A DNA stretch of 64,000 nt from Streptomyces sp. DSM 15324 (GTDB lineage Bacteria > Actinomycetota > Actinomycetes > Streptomycetales > Streptomycetaceae). Every line of letters begins with the position of its first letter. Within the stretch, counting starts at the first letter, position 1. Made by a program: the position numbers and the translations under genes. The DNA lies in NCBI RefSeq assembly GCF_001514285.1, contig NZ_KQ949031.1, forward strand, positions 62,001-126,000. Reading direction: 5' to 3'. This document shows positions 8,521-19,573 of the stretch, in pieces. The notes below the pieces were generated by a model. That model worked only from the letters and a program-made list of their open reading frames with translations, ran no database searches and had not been told where the DNA came from.

Positions 8521-9333
8521 ATGGAGCGTCCCGCCTGGGCCCCTCGGAGCATCGACATCTCGGTGCCGAGCGTCTCGCGGATCTACGACTACTTCCTGGG
8601 CGGTTCGCACAACTTCGAGGTCGACCGGGAAGCGGCGCGCAGGGCGCTGGAGTTCACCCCCGGGCTGCCGAAGATCATGCAGGCCAACCGGGCGTTCATG
8701 CGGCGGGCGGTGCGCTGGGCGGCGGGCGAGGGCATCACCCAGTTCCTCGACGTCGGTTCGGGCATACCCACCTTCGGCAACGTCCACGAGGTCGCCCAGG
8801 CCGCGAGCCCCGGCGCCCGGGTCGTCTACGTCGACCACGACCCGGTGGCCGTGTCGCACAGCCAGGCGGTGCTGGAGGGCAACCAGGACGCGGGCGTGGT
8901 CGCCGCCGACCTGCGCAAGCCGCAGGACATCCTCACCAGTCCCGAGGTGAGGAGCCTGATCGACCTCGAGCGGCCGGTGGCGCTGCTGATGGTTGCGATA
9001 CTGCACTTCGTGGAGGACGCGGACGACCCGTACGCGGCGGTGGCCGAGCTGACGGAGGCGCTGGCACCCGGCAGCGTGCTCGTCCTCACGCATGCCTCGT
9101 ACGAGGGAATGCCGGTGGCCCGGGAGCGGACGGAGGCGATGGTGGACGTGTACCGGGACATCCGCCTCCCGTTGATCATGCGCACGCGCGACGAGGTCGC
9201 GCGGTTCTTCGAGGGGTACGACATGGTGGAACCGGGACTGGTGCCGATGCCACGCTGGCGGCCGGAGACCGACCCCCAGGACGAGGATCCGTACGCGTTC
9301 TGCGGGTTCGCCGGCGTGGGGCGTACCGCGTGA
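8521..9333 (+). CDS. SAM-dependent methyltransferase, DUF574 / SAV2177 type
   Basis: 270 aa. The family signature is clear: VSRIYDYFLGGSHNFEVDR near the N-terminus, then ANRAFMRRAVRW, and the SAM-binding loop FLDVGSGIPT followed by VVYVDHDPVAV. This family is greatly expanded in Streptomyces; some members methylate small molecules, but most have no known substrate. The ATG at 8521 is preferred because GGAG lies 6 nt upstream; a TTG at 8509 would add four residues. Its stop codon overlaps the GTG of the cyclic-di-GMP enzyme by 4 bp, so the two are translationally coupled. Confidence 0.88.
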   Translation: MERPAWAPRSIDISVPSVSRIYDYFLGGSHNFEVDREAARRALEFTPGLPKIMQANRAFMRRAVRWAAGEGITQFLDVGSGIPTFGNVHEVAQAASPGARVVYVDHDPVAVSHSQAVLEGNQDAGVVAADLRKPQDILTSPEVRSLIDLERPVALLMVAILHFVEDADDPYAAVAELTEALAPGSVLVLTHASYEGMPVARERTEAMVDVYRDIRLPLIMRTRDEVARFFEGYDMVEPGLVPMPRWRPETDPQDEDPYAFCGFAGVGRTA

Positions 9334-11468
9334 CCGCCGCGCCGGACGGGCCGGAGGACAGACTGCGCCGGTTCGCGACGATCTGGAGCCGGGCCGTGTT
9401 CCCGGTGACGTCGACGTCGCTGACCCGGCCGGAGTTCGAGGAACAACTCCTGCCGTCGGCCCGCCGGTTGCGCGAGGCGCTGCTGGCGAGGGCCTTCGAC
9501 GCGGACACCGGACGAGCGGTCGGCGCGGCCCTCGTCGAGGCGCACTGCACCGACCCCGAGGCGCTCAGCCGCGCCCTCGACTGCGTCGACGCCTATCTGG
9601 TGCTCTACTGCGGCGAGGACGGCCCCCAGGAGGAGCTGCGCACCCGCGCCTCCCGGCTGCAGCACGCCATGGCCGCCGGGTACGCGCAGGCCCTGCGCGA
9701 GCGCACGCTCGCCGAGCAGGAGGCCATCGCCCGGGCCGCGCTCCAGGCCCAGGGCGTCGTGGCGCAGGCGCTGCACGCGAGCGAGGCCCGCTTCCGCGCG
9801 GTCTTCGAGGGCGCCGCGATAGGGATCGGCATGGCCGACCTCGACGGCAACATCCTCCAGGTCAACGGCGCGCTGCTGCGCATGTTCGGCGTCTCCGAGC
9901 AGACCATGCACGGCCGCAACGTCCGGGAGTGGACGCACCCCGAGGACGCGCCGCAGACCTGGCGGCTCTACGACGAACTCGTGCGCGGCGAACGCGAGCA
10001 CTACCACCTGGAAAAGGCGTTCTACCGCCCCGACGGGACGGTCCTGTGGACCAATCTCACGGTGTCCCTGCTGCGGGACGCGGACGGCGCACCGCAGTAC
10101 CAGCTGGCCCTGATGGAGGACACCACCGAGCGCCGGCTGCTCAACCTGCGGCTGCGCTACGAGGCCACCCACGACGCCCTCACCGGTCTGCCCAACCGCA
10201 CGCTGTTCTTCGAACGCCTGGAGAAGGTGCTGGGCGCGGGCGGCAAACAGGGCTTCGGGCTGTGCTACCTCGACCTGGACGGCTTCAAGACCATCAACGA
10301 CAGCCTCGGTCACGCGGCCGGCGACCGGCTGCTCGTCGAGGTCGCCGACCGGCTGCAGTCCTGCGCGACCGCGCCCGGTGAGATGGTGGCCCGCCTCGGC
10401 GGCGACGAGTTCGTGGCGCTGACCACCGGCACCGAGACCCGCGGCGAGGTCGACGAACTCGCCACGCGCATCCAGAACGCCCTGGTCGCGCCGGTGCGCA
10501 TCGACGGCCGCGAGCTGACCGTGCGCGGCAGCATCGGGATCGTGGAGGGGCGGGCGGGGGAGCACAACGCGGCGGAGGTGCTGCGCAGCGCCGACATCAC
10601 CATGTACCGGGCCAAGTCGGCGGGCGGCAACCGCTTCGAGCTCGCCGACCCCGAGGCCGACGCGCGCGCGATCACCCGCCACGGGCTCACCACCGCGCTG
10701 CCGGCCGCCCTGGAACGCGGTGAGTTCTTCATCGAGTACCAGCCGCTGGTCCACCTCGGCGACGGCAGCGTCCGCGGCGCGGAGGCCCTCGTCCGCTGGC
10801 TGCACCCGCAGCACGGGGTGCTCGGCCCCGACCGGTTCATCCCGCTCGCCGAGCGCACCGGACTGATCGTGCCACTCGGCCGCTGGGTCCTGGAACAGTC
10901 CGTACGGCAGGCCCGCGCCTGGCGGGAACGCGACGGCGACTCGGCGGCGCCGCTGCGCGTCAACGTCAACCTCTCGCCGTGCCAGCTCACTCATCCGGGG
11001 CTGGTGCAGGACACGGTCGACATCCTGGAACGCACGGGTGTCGAACCGCAGGCCCTGTGCCTGGAGGTCACCGAGTCCGCCCTGATCGGGGCCGACGACG
11101 ACCTGCTCAAACCGCTGCGCCGGCTGGCCGAGATGGGCATCGACATCGCCCTGGACGACTTCGGCACCGGCTACTCCAACCTCGCCAATCTGCGCCGGCT
11201 GCCGGTGAGCGTGCTCAAGCTGGACCGCTCTTTCACCCAGGGCATGCAGCAGTTCCCGGCCGACCCCGTCGACCTCAAGATCGTCGAGGGGATCGTCTCA
11301 CTCGCCCACGGCCTCGACCTCGCGGTCACCGTCGAGGGCGTGGAGACCGGCGCCCAGGCCGAACAACTGCGCATACTCGGCTGCGACACCGCCCAGGGCT
11401 GGTACTACGCCCGCCCCGGCCCACCGGAACGCCTCCACGAACTGGCACTGGCGGACGCGACGGGCTGA
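9330..11468 (+). CDS. rmdA: PAS-GGDEF-EAL cyclic-di-GMP enzyme, RmdA-like
   Basis: 712 aa from the GTG at 9330. An alpha-helical N-terminal region (about 1-150) precedes a PAS domain (about 152-275), a GGDEF domain with intact GGDEF at 357-361, and an EAL domain with EALVRW at 485-490, DDFGTGYS, KLDRSF and VEGVE. The catalytic residues of both domains look intact, so the protein could make and degrade cyclic di-GMP. The domain order and the SCO0930-family neighbour match S. coelicolor RmdA (SCO0928), which is known to act in aerial development. The start overlaps the methyltransferase stop by 4 bp. No transmembrane helices are seen. The gene converges on a LysR gene. Confidence 0.85.
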   Translation: MTAAPDGPEDRLRRFATIWSRAVFPVTSTSLTRPEFEEQLLPSARRLREALLARAFDADTGRAVGAALVEAHCTDPEALSRALDCVDAYLVLYCGEDGPQEELRTRASRLQHAMAAGYAQALRERTLAEQEAIARAALQAQGVVAQALHASEARFRAVFEGAAIGIGMADLDGNILQVNGALLRMFGVSEQTMHGRNVREWTHPEDAPQTWRLYDELVRGEREHYHLEKAFYRPDGTVLWTNLTVSLLRDADGAPQYQLALMEDTTERRLLNLRLRYEATHDALTGLPNRTLFFERLEKVLGAGGKQGFGLCYLDLDGFKTINDSLGHAAGDRLLVEVADRLQSCATAPGEMVARLGGDEFVALTTGTETRGEVDELATRIQNALVAPVRIDGRELTVRGSIGIVEGRAGEHNAAEVLRSADITMYRAKSAGGNRFELADPEADARAITRHGLTTALPAALERGEFFIEYQPLVHLGDGSVRGAEALVRWLHPQHGVLGPDRFIPLAERTGLIVPLGRWVLEQSVRQARAWRERDGDSAAPLRVNVNLSPCQLTHPGLVQDTVDILERTGVEPQALCLEVTESALIGADDDLLKPLRRLAEMGIDIALDDFGTGYSNLANLRRLPVSVLKLDRSFTQGMQQFPADPVDLKIVEGIVSLAHGLDLAVTVEGVETGAQAEQLRILGCDTAQGWYYARPGPPERLHELALADATG

Positions 11469-11497
11469 CCGCAGGGGCGCCCCCTGGGGGACGCCGC

Positions 11498-12343
11498 TCA
11501 GCCCGCCGCCCGCGCCCCGCGCTCGTCCGCCACCGCGACCGCCGCCCGTACCAGGGCCGCCGTCGCCGTGGAGCGGGACTGCTGGGGCCAGGCGACGGCC
11601 AGCACGGCCGGGGGCGCGTCCCGGACCGGGCGGTAGACGACGCCGGGGCGCGGGTAGCGGCCGGCGACGGACGCGGGCAGCAGGGGGACGGCCTCGCCGA
11701 GGGCGACGAGCGTGAGGAGCTGCGCGAGGTCGGCGCCCCTGCCGCGGACCGCGTCGAGGTACGCGTACACCGTGTCGGCGCGCAGCCCCAGGTCTGCCAG
11801 GCACAGTCCGGCCCGCCCGGCCAGCGGATGACTCGTGGCGAGGGCGGCGATACGCGGCTCGACGGCCAGTTCCTCCGCGTCGAGACCGACGCGGTCGTAC
11901 GGCTCGTACACCAGGGCGACATCGGCCTCGCCCCGCCGCAGCAGCCGGGACTGCTCGTGCCAGGCGCACAGCCGGACGGAGACCGGCACCGCGGCCGGGT
12001 CGGCGGCGTACCGCGCGAGGATCGGCTCCAGCAGCCCGCCGTCGCCGTCGGCCTTCACGGCCAGTTCCAGCTTCGGTCCGGCGGCGGCCGCCCGCCGGGC
12101 CCGCCGCCCGGCGGCCTCCAGCGCCTCCAGCGCGAACCGGGCCTCCGGCAGCAGGATCTCTCCCGCCGGCGTCAACGTGACGCTGTGCGTGGTGCGTTCG
12201 AGGAGTACGGCGCCCAGCTCCTCCTCCAGCGCGCGGATCGCCCGCGACAGCGGCGGCGGAGAGATGCCCAACCGCTGGGCGGCACGGGCGAAGTTGAGCT
12301 CCTCGGCGACGGCGACGAAGTAGCGCAGCGGACGGGACTCCAC
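11498..12343 (-). CDS. LysR-family transcriptional regulator
   Basis: 281 aa from a GTG at 12343, chosen because GGGGAGG lies 7 nt upstream; an ATG at 12382 would add 13 residues of poor quality. The N-terminal winged helix reads LRYFVAVAEELNFARAAQRL then PPPLSRAIRALEEELG, which is diagnostic for LysR. The effector domain follows with SVRLCAWHEQ and LVYEPYDRVGL. It is divergent from the NmrA-like gene 125 bp away and probably regulates it or itself. Confidence 0.85.
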   Translation of the reverse strand: MESRPLRYFVAVAEELNFARAAQRLGISPPPLSRAIRALEEELGAVLLERTTHSVTLTPAGEILLPEARFALEALEAAGRRARRAAAAGPKLELAVKADGDGGLLEPILARYAADPAAVPVSVRLCAWHEQSRLLRRGEADVALVYEPYDRVGLDAEELAVEPRIAALATSHPLAGRAGLCLADLGLRADTVYAYLDAVRGRGADLAQLLTLVALGEAVPLLPASVAGRYPRPGVVYRPVRDAPPAVLAVAWPQQSRSTATAALVRAAVAVADERGARAAG

Positions 12344-12468
12344 GGGCGTGACCTCCCCTTGGCATTGCCCTGAGGGTAACAAGCGCGAGCGAACCGGACC
12401 TTCAGTTCCGGACGCCGGGGCAGCAGGCTCGTGAGCGTCCCGACACGTCCTGTTCCAGGAGCTAGTTC

Positions 12469-13362
12469 ATGATTCTCGTCACCACTCCGACCGGGCAGAT
12501 CGGCCGTGAGGTCGTCGCCCGTCTTCTCGACGCCCCCGAGGGCCCCGCACCGGTCCGGGTGATCGTCCGGGACCCGGCCGCCCTCGCCCCCGAGGTGCGC
12601 GAGCGGGTGGAGGCCGTCCAGGGGTCGCACGCGGACCCGGCCGTGCTGAAGGAGGCCTGCCAGGGCGCCGACCGGGTGTTCTGGCTGGTCCCGCCGAACC
12701 CCGCCGCCGCCAGTGTCGACGGACACTTCCGGGCCTTCACCGAGCCGCTGTGCGAGGTGATCGGGGCCCAGGGCCCGCAGCGGGTCGTGGCCGTCTCCAC
12801 CCTGGGCCGCGGAATCGCCGCGAACGCCGGGCTGATCTCCGCGGGGCTGGCCATGGACGAGGCGATCACCGCCACGGGCGTCCACTACCGGGCCCTGTGC
12901 CCGCCCTCCCTGATGGAGAACGAGCTGCGCCAGCTGGCCTCGATCCGCGACGCCGGGGTCTTCGTCACACCGCTCGTTCCGGACCGTGTGCTGCGCCTGT
13001 GCGCCACGCGCGACATCGGGGCCGCGGCCGCCCGCCTGCTGCTCGACGACTCCTGGCGCGGGCAGGAGGACGTGCCGCTGGTCAGCCCCGACGACCTGAC
13101 CCCCGAAGGCATGGCCGGCGTCCTCTCCGAGGTGCTCGGCCGGCCCGTCCGCGTCGAGTTCACCACCACGGCGCAGCTCGCGGAGCGCTGGAACCGTCTC
13201 GGCGCCACCGAGTCGTGGGTGCGGGCCTTCTCCGACATGGTCGACGCCCAGAACACCCAGGGCCTCTACGGCGCAGCACAGCCCAGCACGCCCGACACCG
13301 CGCCCACGACCTTCCGGCGGTGGTGCGAGGAGGTGTTCCGGCCGGCCGCCCTCCAGGGCTGA
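12469..13362 (+). CDS. NmrA-like NAD(P)-binding protein
   Basis: 297 aa. A Rossmann fold starts at the first residues (MILVTTPTGQIGREVV), followed by VRVIVRDPAAL and a conserved FWLVPPNP loop. This matches atypical SDRs of the NmrA/quinone-oxidoreductase-2 type, which sense or reduce using NAD(P). The YxxxK pair typical of catalytic SDRs is not obvious, so a redox-sensing or isomerase-like role cannot be excluded. AGGAG precedes the ATG. It lies between two LysR genes, divergent from the first and convergent with the second (8 bp apart). Confidence 0.8.
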   Translation: MILVTTPTGQIGREVVARLLDAPEGPAPVRVIVRDPAALAPEVRERVEAVQGSHADPAVLKEACQGADRVFWLVPPNPAAASVDGHFRAFTEPLCEVIGAQGPQRVVAVSTLGRGIAANAGLISAGLAMDEAITATGVHYRALCPPSLMENELRQLASIRDAGVFVTPLVPDRVLRLCATRDIGAAAARLLLDDSWRGQEDVPLVSPDDLTPEGMAGVLSEVLGRPVRVEFTTTAQLAERWNRLGATESWVRAFSDMVDAQNTQGLYGAAQPSTPDTAPTTFRRWCEEVFRPAALQG

Positions 13363-13370
13363 GCCGGGGC

Positions 13371-14255
13371 TCAGTGCTCCAGCAGCATCCGCTGGAGCTC
13401 GCGCGCCGCCCGCGGCGGTGCCACGTCGCTGCGGTGCGCGAGGGCGATCGTCCGGTGCAGACCGGGCCGGGTGAGCGGGGTGACGCGCAGGCCCCGGCCG
13501 GACCGGGCGGCCACCATCCGGGGCACGACGGCCACCCCCAGACCGGCCCGGACGAAGCCGAGGACCGCGTCCATCTCCCCGCCCTCGACGGCGAAGTCCG
13601 GCTCGAAGCCCTCGGCCCGGCACGCGGCCACGGTCAGTTCCCGCAGGTCGTAGCCGTGCCGGAACATCACCAGACGTTCGCCCTCCAGATCGGCGATCCC
13701 GACCGTGCGCCGCCCGTCGCCCGGTTTCGGCGCCTCGGGGGAGGACACCACCACCAGGTCCTCGCGCAGCAGCTCGACCGTGGTCAGCGCGGGCGAGGGC
13801 GTCGGCAGCGGCAGGACGACCAGGGCGAGGTCCAGGGCGCCGCGGGCGAGCTGCCGTACGAGATCGTGCGAACCGCCCTCCTCGATCAGCAGCCGGATGC
13901 CCGGGTAGCGGTCGTGGAAGGCGCGCAGCACGTCCGGCAGCAGACCGGTGCACAGACTCGGGGTGGCCCCGAGCCGCACCCGCCCGCTGCGCAGCTGCAC
14001 CAGCTCCTGCACCTCGTAGCGCGCGGTCTCGGTGTCCGCGAGGATCCGCCGGGCCAGCGGCAGCAGCGCCTCGCCCGCGTCGGTGAGCGTGATGTTGCCG
14101 CGCGCCCGCAGGAACAGATCCGCCCCCAGCTCCCGCTCCAACGCCCTGATCTGCTGCGACAGCGAGGGCTGGGCGACATGGACCCGCTCGGCGGCCCGGG
14201 TGAAGTGCCGGGTCTCGGCCACCGCCACGAAGTACTGGAGCTGCTGGAACTGCAC
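13371..14255 (-). CDS. LysR-family regulator divergent from sdhCAB
   Basis: 294 aa from a GTG at 14255, where the standard LysR start (V/M)QFQQLQYFVAVAETRHF begins; an ATG at 14309 is also in frame but would run through the operator. The helix-turn-helix reads FTRAAERVHVAQPSLSQQI and the effector-binding domain follows. It is transcribed away from sdhC, with about 96 bp between the starts, and a dyad ATAG-N7-CTAT lies in that gap. I infer that it is the dedicated regulator of this succinate dehydrogenase operon. Confidence 0.85.
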   Translation of the reverse strand: MQFQQLQYFVAVAETRHFTRAAERVHVAQPSLSQQIRALERELGADLFLRARGNITLTDAGEALLPLARRILADTETARYEVQELVQLRSGRVRLGATPSLCTGLLPDVLRAFHDRYPGIRLLIEEGGSHDLVRQLARGALDLALVVLPLPTPSPALTTVELLREDLVVVSSPEAPKPGDGRRTVGIADLEGERLVMFRHGYDLRELTVAACRAEGFEPDFAVEGGEMDAVLGFVRAGLGVAVVPRMVAARSGRGLRVTPLTRPGLHRTIALAHRSDVAPPRAARELQRMLLEH

Positions 14256-14273
14256 CCTTCCAGGATAGGCGGC

Positions 14274-14294
14274 TCGATAGCGGACGCCTATCGA
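14274..14294. promoter_or_regulatory. LysR-type operator in the lysR-sdhC intergenic region
   Basis: TCGATAG and CTATCGA form a perfect dyad with a 7-bp spacer, which contains the ATAG-N7-CTAT LysR box (T-N11-A class). An overlapping second dyad, GATAGGC (14264-14270) with GCCTATC (14286-14292), extends it. The site lies about 20 bp upstream of the regulator start and 58 bp upstream of sdhC, as expected for dual control. Confidence 0.7.
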
Positions 14295-14351
14295 AACGAG
14301 CCGTTTCATGTCTTGGACCGATGGGGCCGAACGGCCCTAGCGTCTGGAGAC

Positions 14352-15059
14352 ATGGCTCTGGCAACGCGGACGGACCGACGGCCGTCGATGGCGCGTACCG
14401 TGTGGGACTCCTCCGTCGGCAAGAAGACCGTGATGGCCGTCAGCGGACTGATCATGCTGCTGTACCTGGTCGTCCACATGATCGGAAACCTGAAGATCTT
14501 CTTCGGGCCCGGCGAGTTCAACCACTACGCCCACTGGCTGCGCACCGTCGGCGAACCGTTCATGCACGAGGAGTGGACGCTCTGGCTGGTCCGCGTGGTG
14601 CTGGTCGTCGCCGTGATCGCGCACGCCACCTCCGCCTACCAGCTCAGCCGGCGTGACATCAGGGCACGCCCCGGCAGGTACGTGCACCGCAAGGCCCGCG
14701 CGAGCTACGCCACGCGCACCATGCGCTGGGGCGGGGTCATCCTCGGCCTGTTCCTCGTCTGGCACCTCCTGGACCTGACCACCGGCACCGTGCACAGCGG
14801 CGGCTTCCAGCAGGGCCACCCCTACCAGAACGTCGTGGACACCTTCTCCACCTGGTACGGCAACGTCATCTACATCGTCGCCATGCTCGCCCTCGGCCTG
14901 CACGTGCGGCACGGCTTCTGGAGCGCCGCCCAGACCCTGGGCGTCGGCAGCCGCACCCGCGACCGCGCCCTGAAAGCCACGGCGAACGTCCTCGCGCTGC
15001 TGCTCACGGCCGGCTTCGTCGCCGTACCCGTGGGCGTCATGACCGGAGTGGTGAGCTGA
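14352..15059 (+). CDS. sdhC: Succinate dehydrogenase cytochrome b subunit
   Basis: 235 aa. Five predicted membrane helices match the single-polypeptide, di-heme-type cytochrome b558 of the B. subtilis/actinobacterial enzyme. His residues suited as heme ligands occur in VVHMIGN, IAHATSA, VWHLLD and GLHVRHG. It anchors SdhA and SdhB and passes electrons to menaquinone. Start ATG at 14352 with GGAG upstream. First gene of a three-gene operon; sdhA begins 2 bp past the stop. A LysR box lies just upstream. Confidence 0.9.
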   Translation: MALATRTDRRPSMARTVWDSSVGKKTVMAVSGLIMLLYLVVHMIGNLKIFFGPGEFNHYAHWLRTVGEPFMHEEWTLWLVRVVLVVAVIAHATSAYQLSRRDIRARPGRYVHRKARASYATRTMRWGGVILGLFLVWHLLDLTTGTVHSGGFQQGHPYQNVVDTFSTWYGNVIYIVAMLALGLHVRHGFWSAAQTLGVGSRTRDRALKATANVLALLLTAGFVAVPVGVMTGVVS

Positions 15060-15061
15060 AC

Positions 15062-17004
<1,943 letters not shown>

Positions 17005-17008
<4 letters not shown>

Positions 17009-17751
17009 AGCTCACCCTGCGCGTCTGGCGGCAGCGCACCGCCGAGGCCGACGGCGCCATGTCCACGTACGAGGTGGACGGCGTCTCGCCGGACATGTCC
17101 TTCCTGGAGATGCTCGACACCCTCAACGAGGACCTCATCCTGCGCGGCGAGGACCCCGTCGCCTTCGACCACGACTGCCGCGAGGGCATCTGCGGCGCCT
17201 GCTCCCTCGTCATCAACGGCGAGGCGCACGGCCCGGAGCGCACCACCACCTGCCAGCTGCACATGCGGTCCTTCGCGGACGGCGACACGATCGACGTCGA
17301 GCCGTGGCGGGCCTCCGCCTTCCCGGTGATCAAGGACCTGGTGGTCGACCGCAGCGCCTTCGACCGGATCATCCAGGCCGGCGGCTACATCACCGCGCCC
17401 ACCGGGTCCGCGCCCGAGGCGCACGCGACGCCGGTGCCGAAGCCCGACGCCGACTTCGCGTTCGAGCACGCGGAGTGCATCGGCTGCGGAGCGTGCGTGG
17501 CCGCGTGCCCCAACGGCGCGGCGATGCTGTTCACCTCCGCCAAGATCAACCACTTGAACGTGCTGCCGCAGGGCGCGCCCGAGCGCGAGACCCGCGTCCT
17601 GGACATGGTGGCGCAGATGGACGAGGAGGGGTTCGGCGGCTGCACGCTCGCCGGGGAGTGCGCCACCGCCTGCCCCAAGGGAATTCCGCTGGTGTCCATC
17701 ACCGGGATGAACAAGGAGTGGCTGCGGGCGGCCCGCAAGGCGAGGCGGTAG
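17005..17751 (+). CDS. sdhB: Succinate dehydrogenase iron-sulfur subunit
   Basis: 248 aa. The N-terminal ferredoxin domain carries CREGICGACS and a fourth Cys in TTTCQLH for the [2Fe-2S] cluster. The C-terminal domain has CIGCGACVAACP and a later CTLAGECATACP for the [4Fe-4S] and third clusters. It conducts electrons from the SdhA flavin to the SdhC hemes. The start ATG overlaps the sdhA stop, indicating translational coupling. Last gene of sdhCAB; only a weak hairpin follows. Confidence 0.93.
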
Positions 17752-17904
17752 CGGCCCGGGGCAACCGTCGGCACGGTCGAAAGCCTGGCATTCAACATTC
17801 CCACATCCCGGCTCCCGGCACCGGACACGTCCACGCCAACCGGGGTCGGGAGAAACAGGGGGAGCGCCACCGTCCCCGATGTGGCCCGTGCCCAGGAGTG
17901 AGCC

Positions 17905-18690
17905 ATGACCGGCGTTTCCACCCTCGACCGTCCCCAGCAGTCCACGGCACCCGTCCGCTACACCGTCACCCTGGCCCGCGACGAGGCCGACGTACGGGCC
18001 GCGCAGCGCCTGCGGCACGAGGTCTTCGCCGGTGAGATGGGCGCCCTGCTGTCCTCCCCGCAGCCGGGCCTCGACGTCGACCCGTTCGACGCCTACTGCG
18101 ACCACCTGCTGGTGCGCGACGCGGAGACCGGCCAGGTCGTCGGCACCTACCGGCTGCTGCCCCCGGAGCGCGCCTCGGTCGCCGGACGACTCTACTCCGA
18201 CGGCGAGTTCGACCTGGGCCGGCTCGACGCGATCCGGCCCGGCCTCGTCGAGGTCGGCCGCTCCTGTGTCCACCCCGACCACCGCGACGGCACGGTCATC
18301 GGCCTGATCTGGGCCGGCATCGCGCGCTACATGGTGGACCGCGGCCACGAGTGGCTGGCCGGCTGCTGCTCGGTCCCGCTCGCCGACGGCGGCGTCCTCG
18401 CGGCCGCCACCTGGGACCGGGCCCGCGCCAAGCACCTGGCTCCCGAGGAGTTCCGGGTGCGCCCGCTGCTCCCGTGGATCCCGAAGGAGGCCGCCGCCGC
18501 GGCGGCCCCGGCCGCCCGCACCGAACTGCCCGCCCTGCTGCGCGGTTACGTCCGCCTCGGCGCCTGGGTGTGCGGCGAGCCCGCGCACGACCCGGACTTC
18601 GGTGTCGCCGACCTGTTCGTGCTGCTGTCGATGCGCCGGGTCAACTCCCGCTACCTGCGGCACTTCCTCTCCCTCGTGCCGAGCGCCTGA
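17905..18690 (+). CDS. GNAT-type N-acyltransferase, OlsB-like
   Basis: 261 aa. It has the autoinducer-synthase/GNAT-like fold of ornithine N-acyltransferases: ARDEADVRAAQRLRHEVF near the N-terminus, then FDAYCDHLLV, VGTYRLLPPE and VEVGRSCVHPDHR. OlsB transfers a 3-hydroxy-acyl group from ACP to ornithine, the first step of ornithine-lipid synthesis. The next gene, overlapping by 1 bp, encodes an OlsA-like O-acyltransferase, which supports this assignment. Start ATG with AGGAGTG upstream. Acyl-ACP is the inferred donor; ornithine as acceptor is an inference from the pairing. Confidence 0.75.
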   Translation: MTGVSTLDRPQQSTAPVRYTVTLARDEADVRAAQRLRHEVFAGEMGALLSSPQPGLDVDPFDAYCDHLLVRDAETGQVVGTYRLLPPERASVAGRLYSDGEFDLGRLDAIRPGLVEVGRSCVHPDHRDGTVIGLIWAGIARYMVDRGHEWLAGCCSVPLADGGVLAAATWDRARAKHLAPEEFRVRPLLPWIPKEAAAAAAPAARTELPALLRGYVRLGAWVCGEPAHDPDFGVADLFVLLSMRRVNSRYLRHFLSLVPSA

Positions 18691-19562
18691 TGAGTGTCTG
18701 GCTGCCCGGCGCGCCCTGCACCCCGCGGGCGTGCGTGGAGGGTACGGCGTCCTGGACGGCCGTACCGCGGGCCGTGCTGCGGCTCGTCGCGGTGGTCGTC
18801 CTGGTACTGGCCGGGGTCGCCCTGTCCCCGTTCGGCGCGCGGATCCCGGCGGGGGCGGTACGGCGGTGGAGCCGGGCCGTCGTCCGGGCCGCCGGGGTGC
18901 GGATCCGGCTGACCGGCGGGCGCGCGCCCGCCACCGGCGGACTGCTCCTGGTCGCCAACCACATCTCCTGGCTGGACATCCCCCTGCTGGCCGGGGTCCG
19001 CCCGGCTCGGATGCTGGCCAAGAAGGAGATCCGCGCGTGGCCGGTCGTGGGGGCGATGGCCGCGAACGGCTCCCTGTTCATCGACCGGGACCGGCTGCGC
19101 GCCCTGCCCGGCACGGTCGCCACCATCGCCGGGGTGCTGCGGGCCGGGCAGGCCGTCGCGGTGTTCCCGGAGGGCAGCACCTGGTGCGGCCGCGCCCAGG
19201 GGCACTTCCGGCGCGCGGTGTTCCAGGCCGCGCTCGACGCCGGGGTCCCCGTCCAGCCGGTCCGGATCCGCTACCGGAACAGCGCCGGGGCGGCCAGCAC
19301 CGCGCCCGCCTACGTCGGCGACGACTCACTGCTCGCCTCGCTGTGGCGGGTGACCTCGGCGCGCGGCCTGGTCGCGGAGGTCGAGGTGCTCCCGCTGCTC
19401 GCGCCGGACGGTGCCACCGACCGCAAGACGCTCGCGGCGGCGGCCGGGGAACGGGTCCTGGCCGGTCCGCACGAGCACCGGCGCGGATCCGGGGAATTCC
19501 CCGCAAGCGGGGGGCCGTCGGGCGCCCGGGATGGGATCATGGCGCGCGTCCCGACCTCCTGA
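18690..19562 (+). CDS. Lysophospholipid-type acyltransferase, OlsA-like
   Basis: 290 aa. An N-terminal membrane segment (about 26-48) precedes the PlsC domain with NHISWLD (the HX4D catalytic motif), SLFIDRDR and FPEGSTWCG, the conserved acyl-acceptor and phosphate-binding blocks. It would esterify a second fatty acid onto lyso-ornithine lipid or 1-acylglycerol-phosphate at the inner membrane. The ATG overlaps the stop of the OlsB-like gene by one base. The C-terminal 40 residues are low-complexity. Ornithine lipid synthesis is the best explanation of the pair; phosphatidate synthesis is the alternative. Confidence 0.78.
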   Translation: MSVWLPGAPCTPRACVEGTASWTAVPRAVLRLVAVVVLVLAGVALSPFGARIPAGAVRRWSRAVVRAAGVRIRLTGGRAPATGGLLLVANHISWLDIPLLAGVRPARMLAKKEIRAWPVVGAMAANGSLFIDRDRLRALPGTVATIAGVLRAGQAVAVFPEGSTWCGRAQGHFRRAVFQAALDAGVPVQPVRIRYRNSAGAASTAPAYVGDDSLLASLWRVTSARGLVAEVEVLPLLAPDGATDRKTLAAAAGERVLAGPHEHRRGSGEFPASGGPSGARDGIMARVPTS

Positions 19563-19573
19563 GGGGAGCGCGC

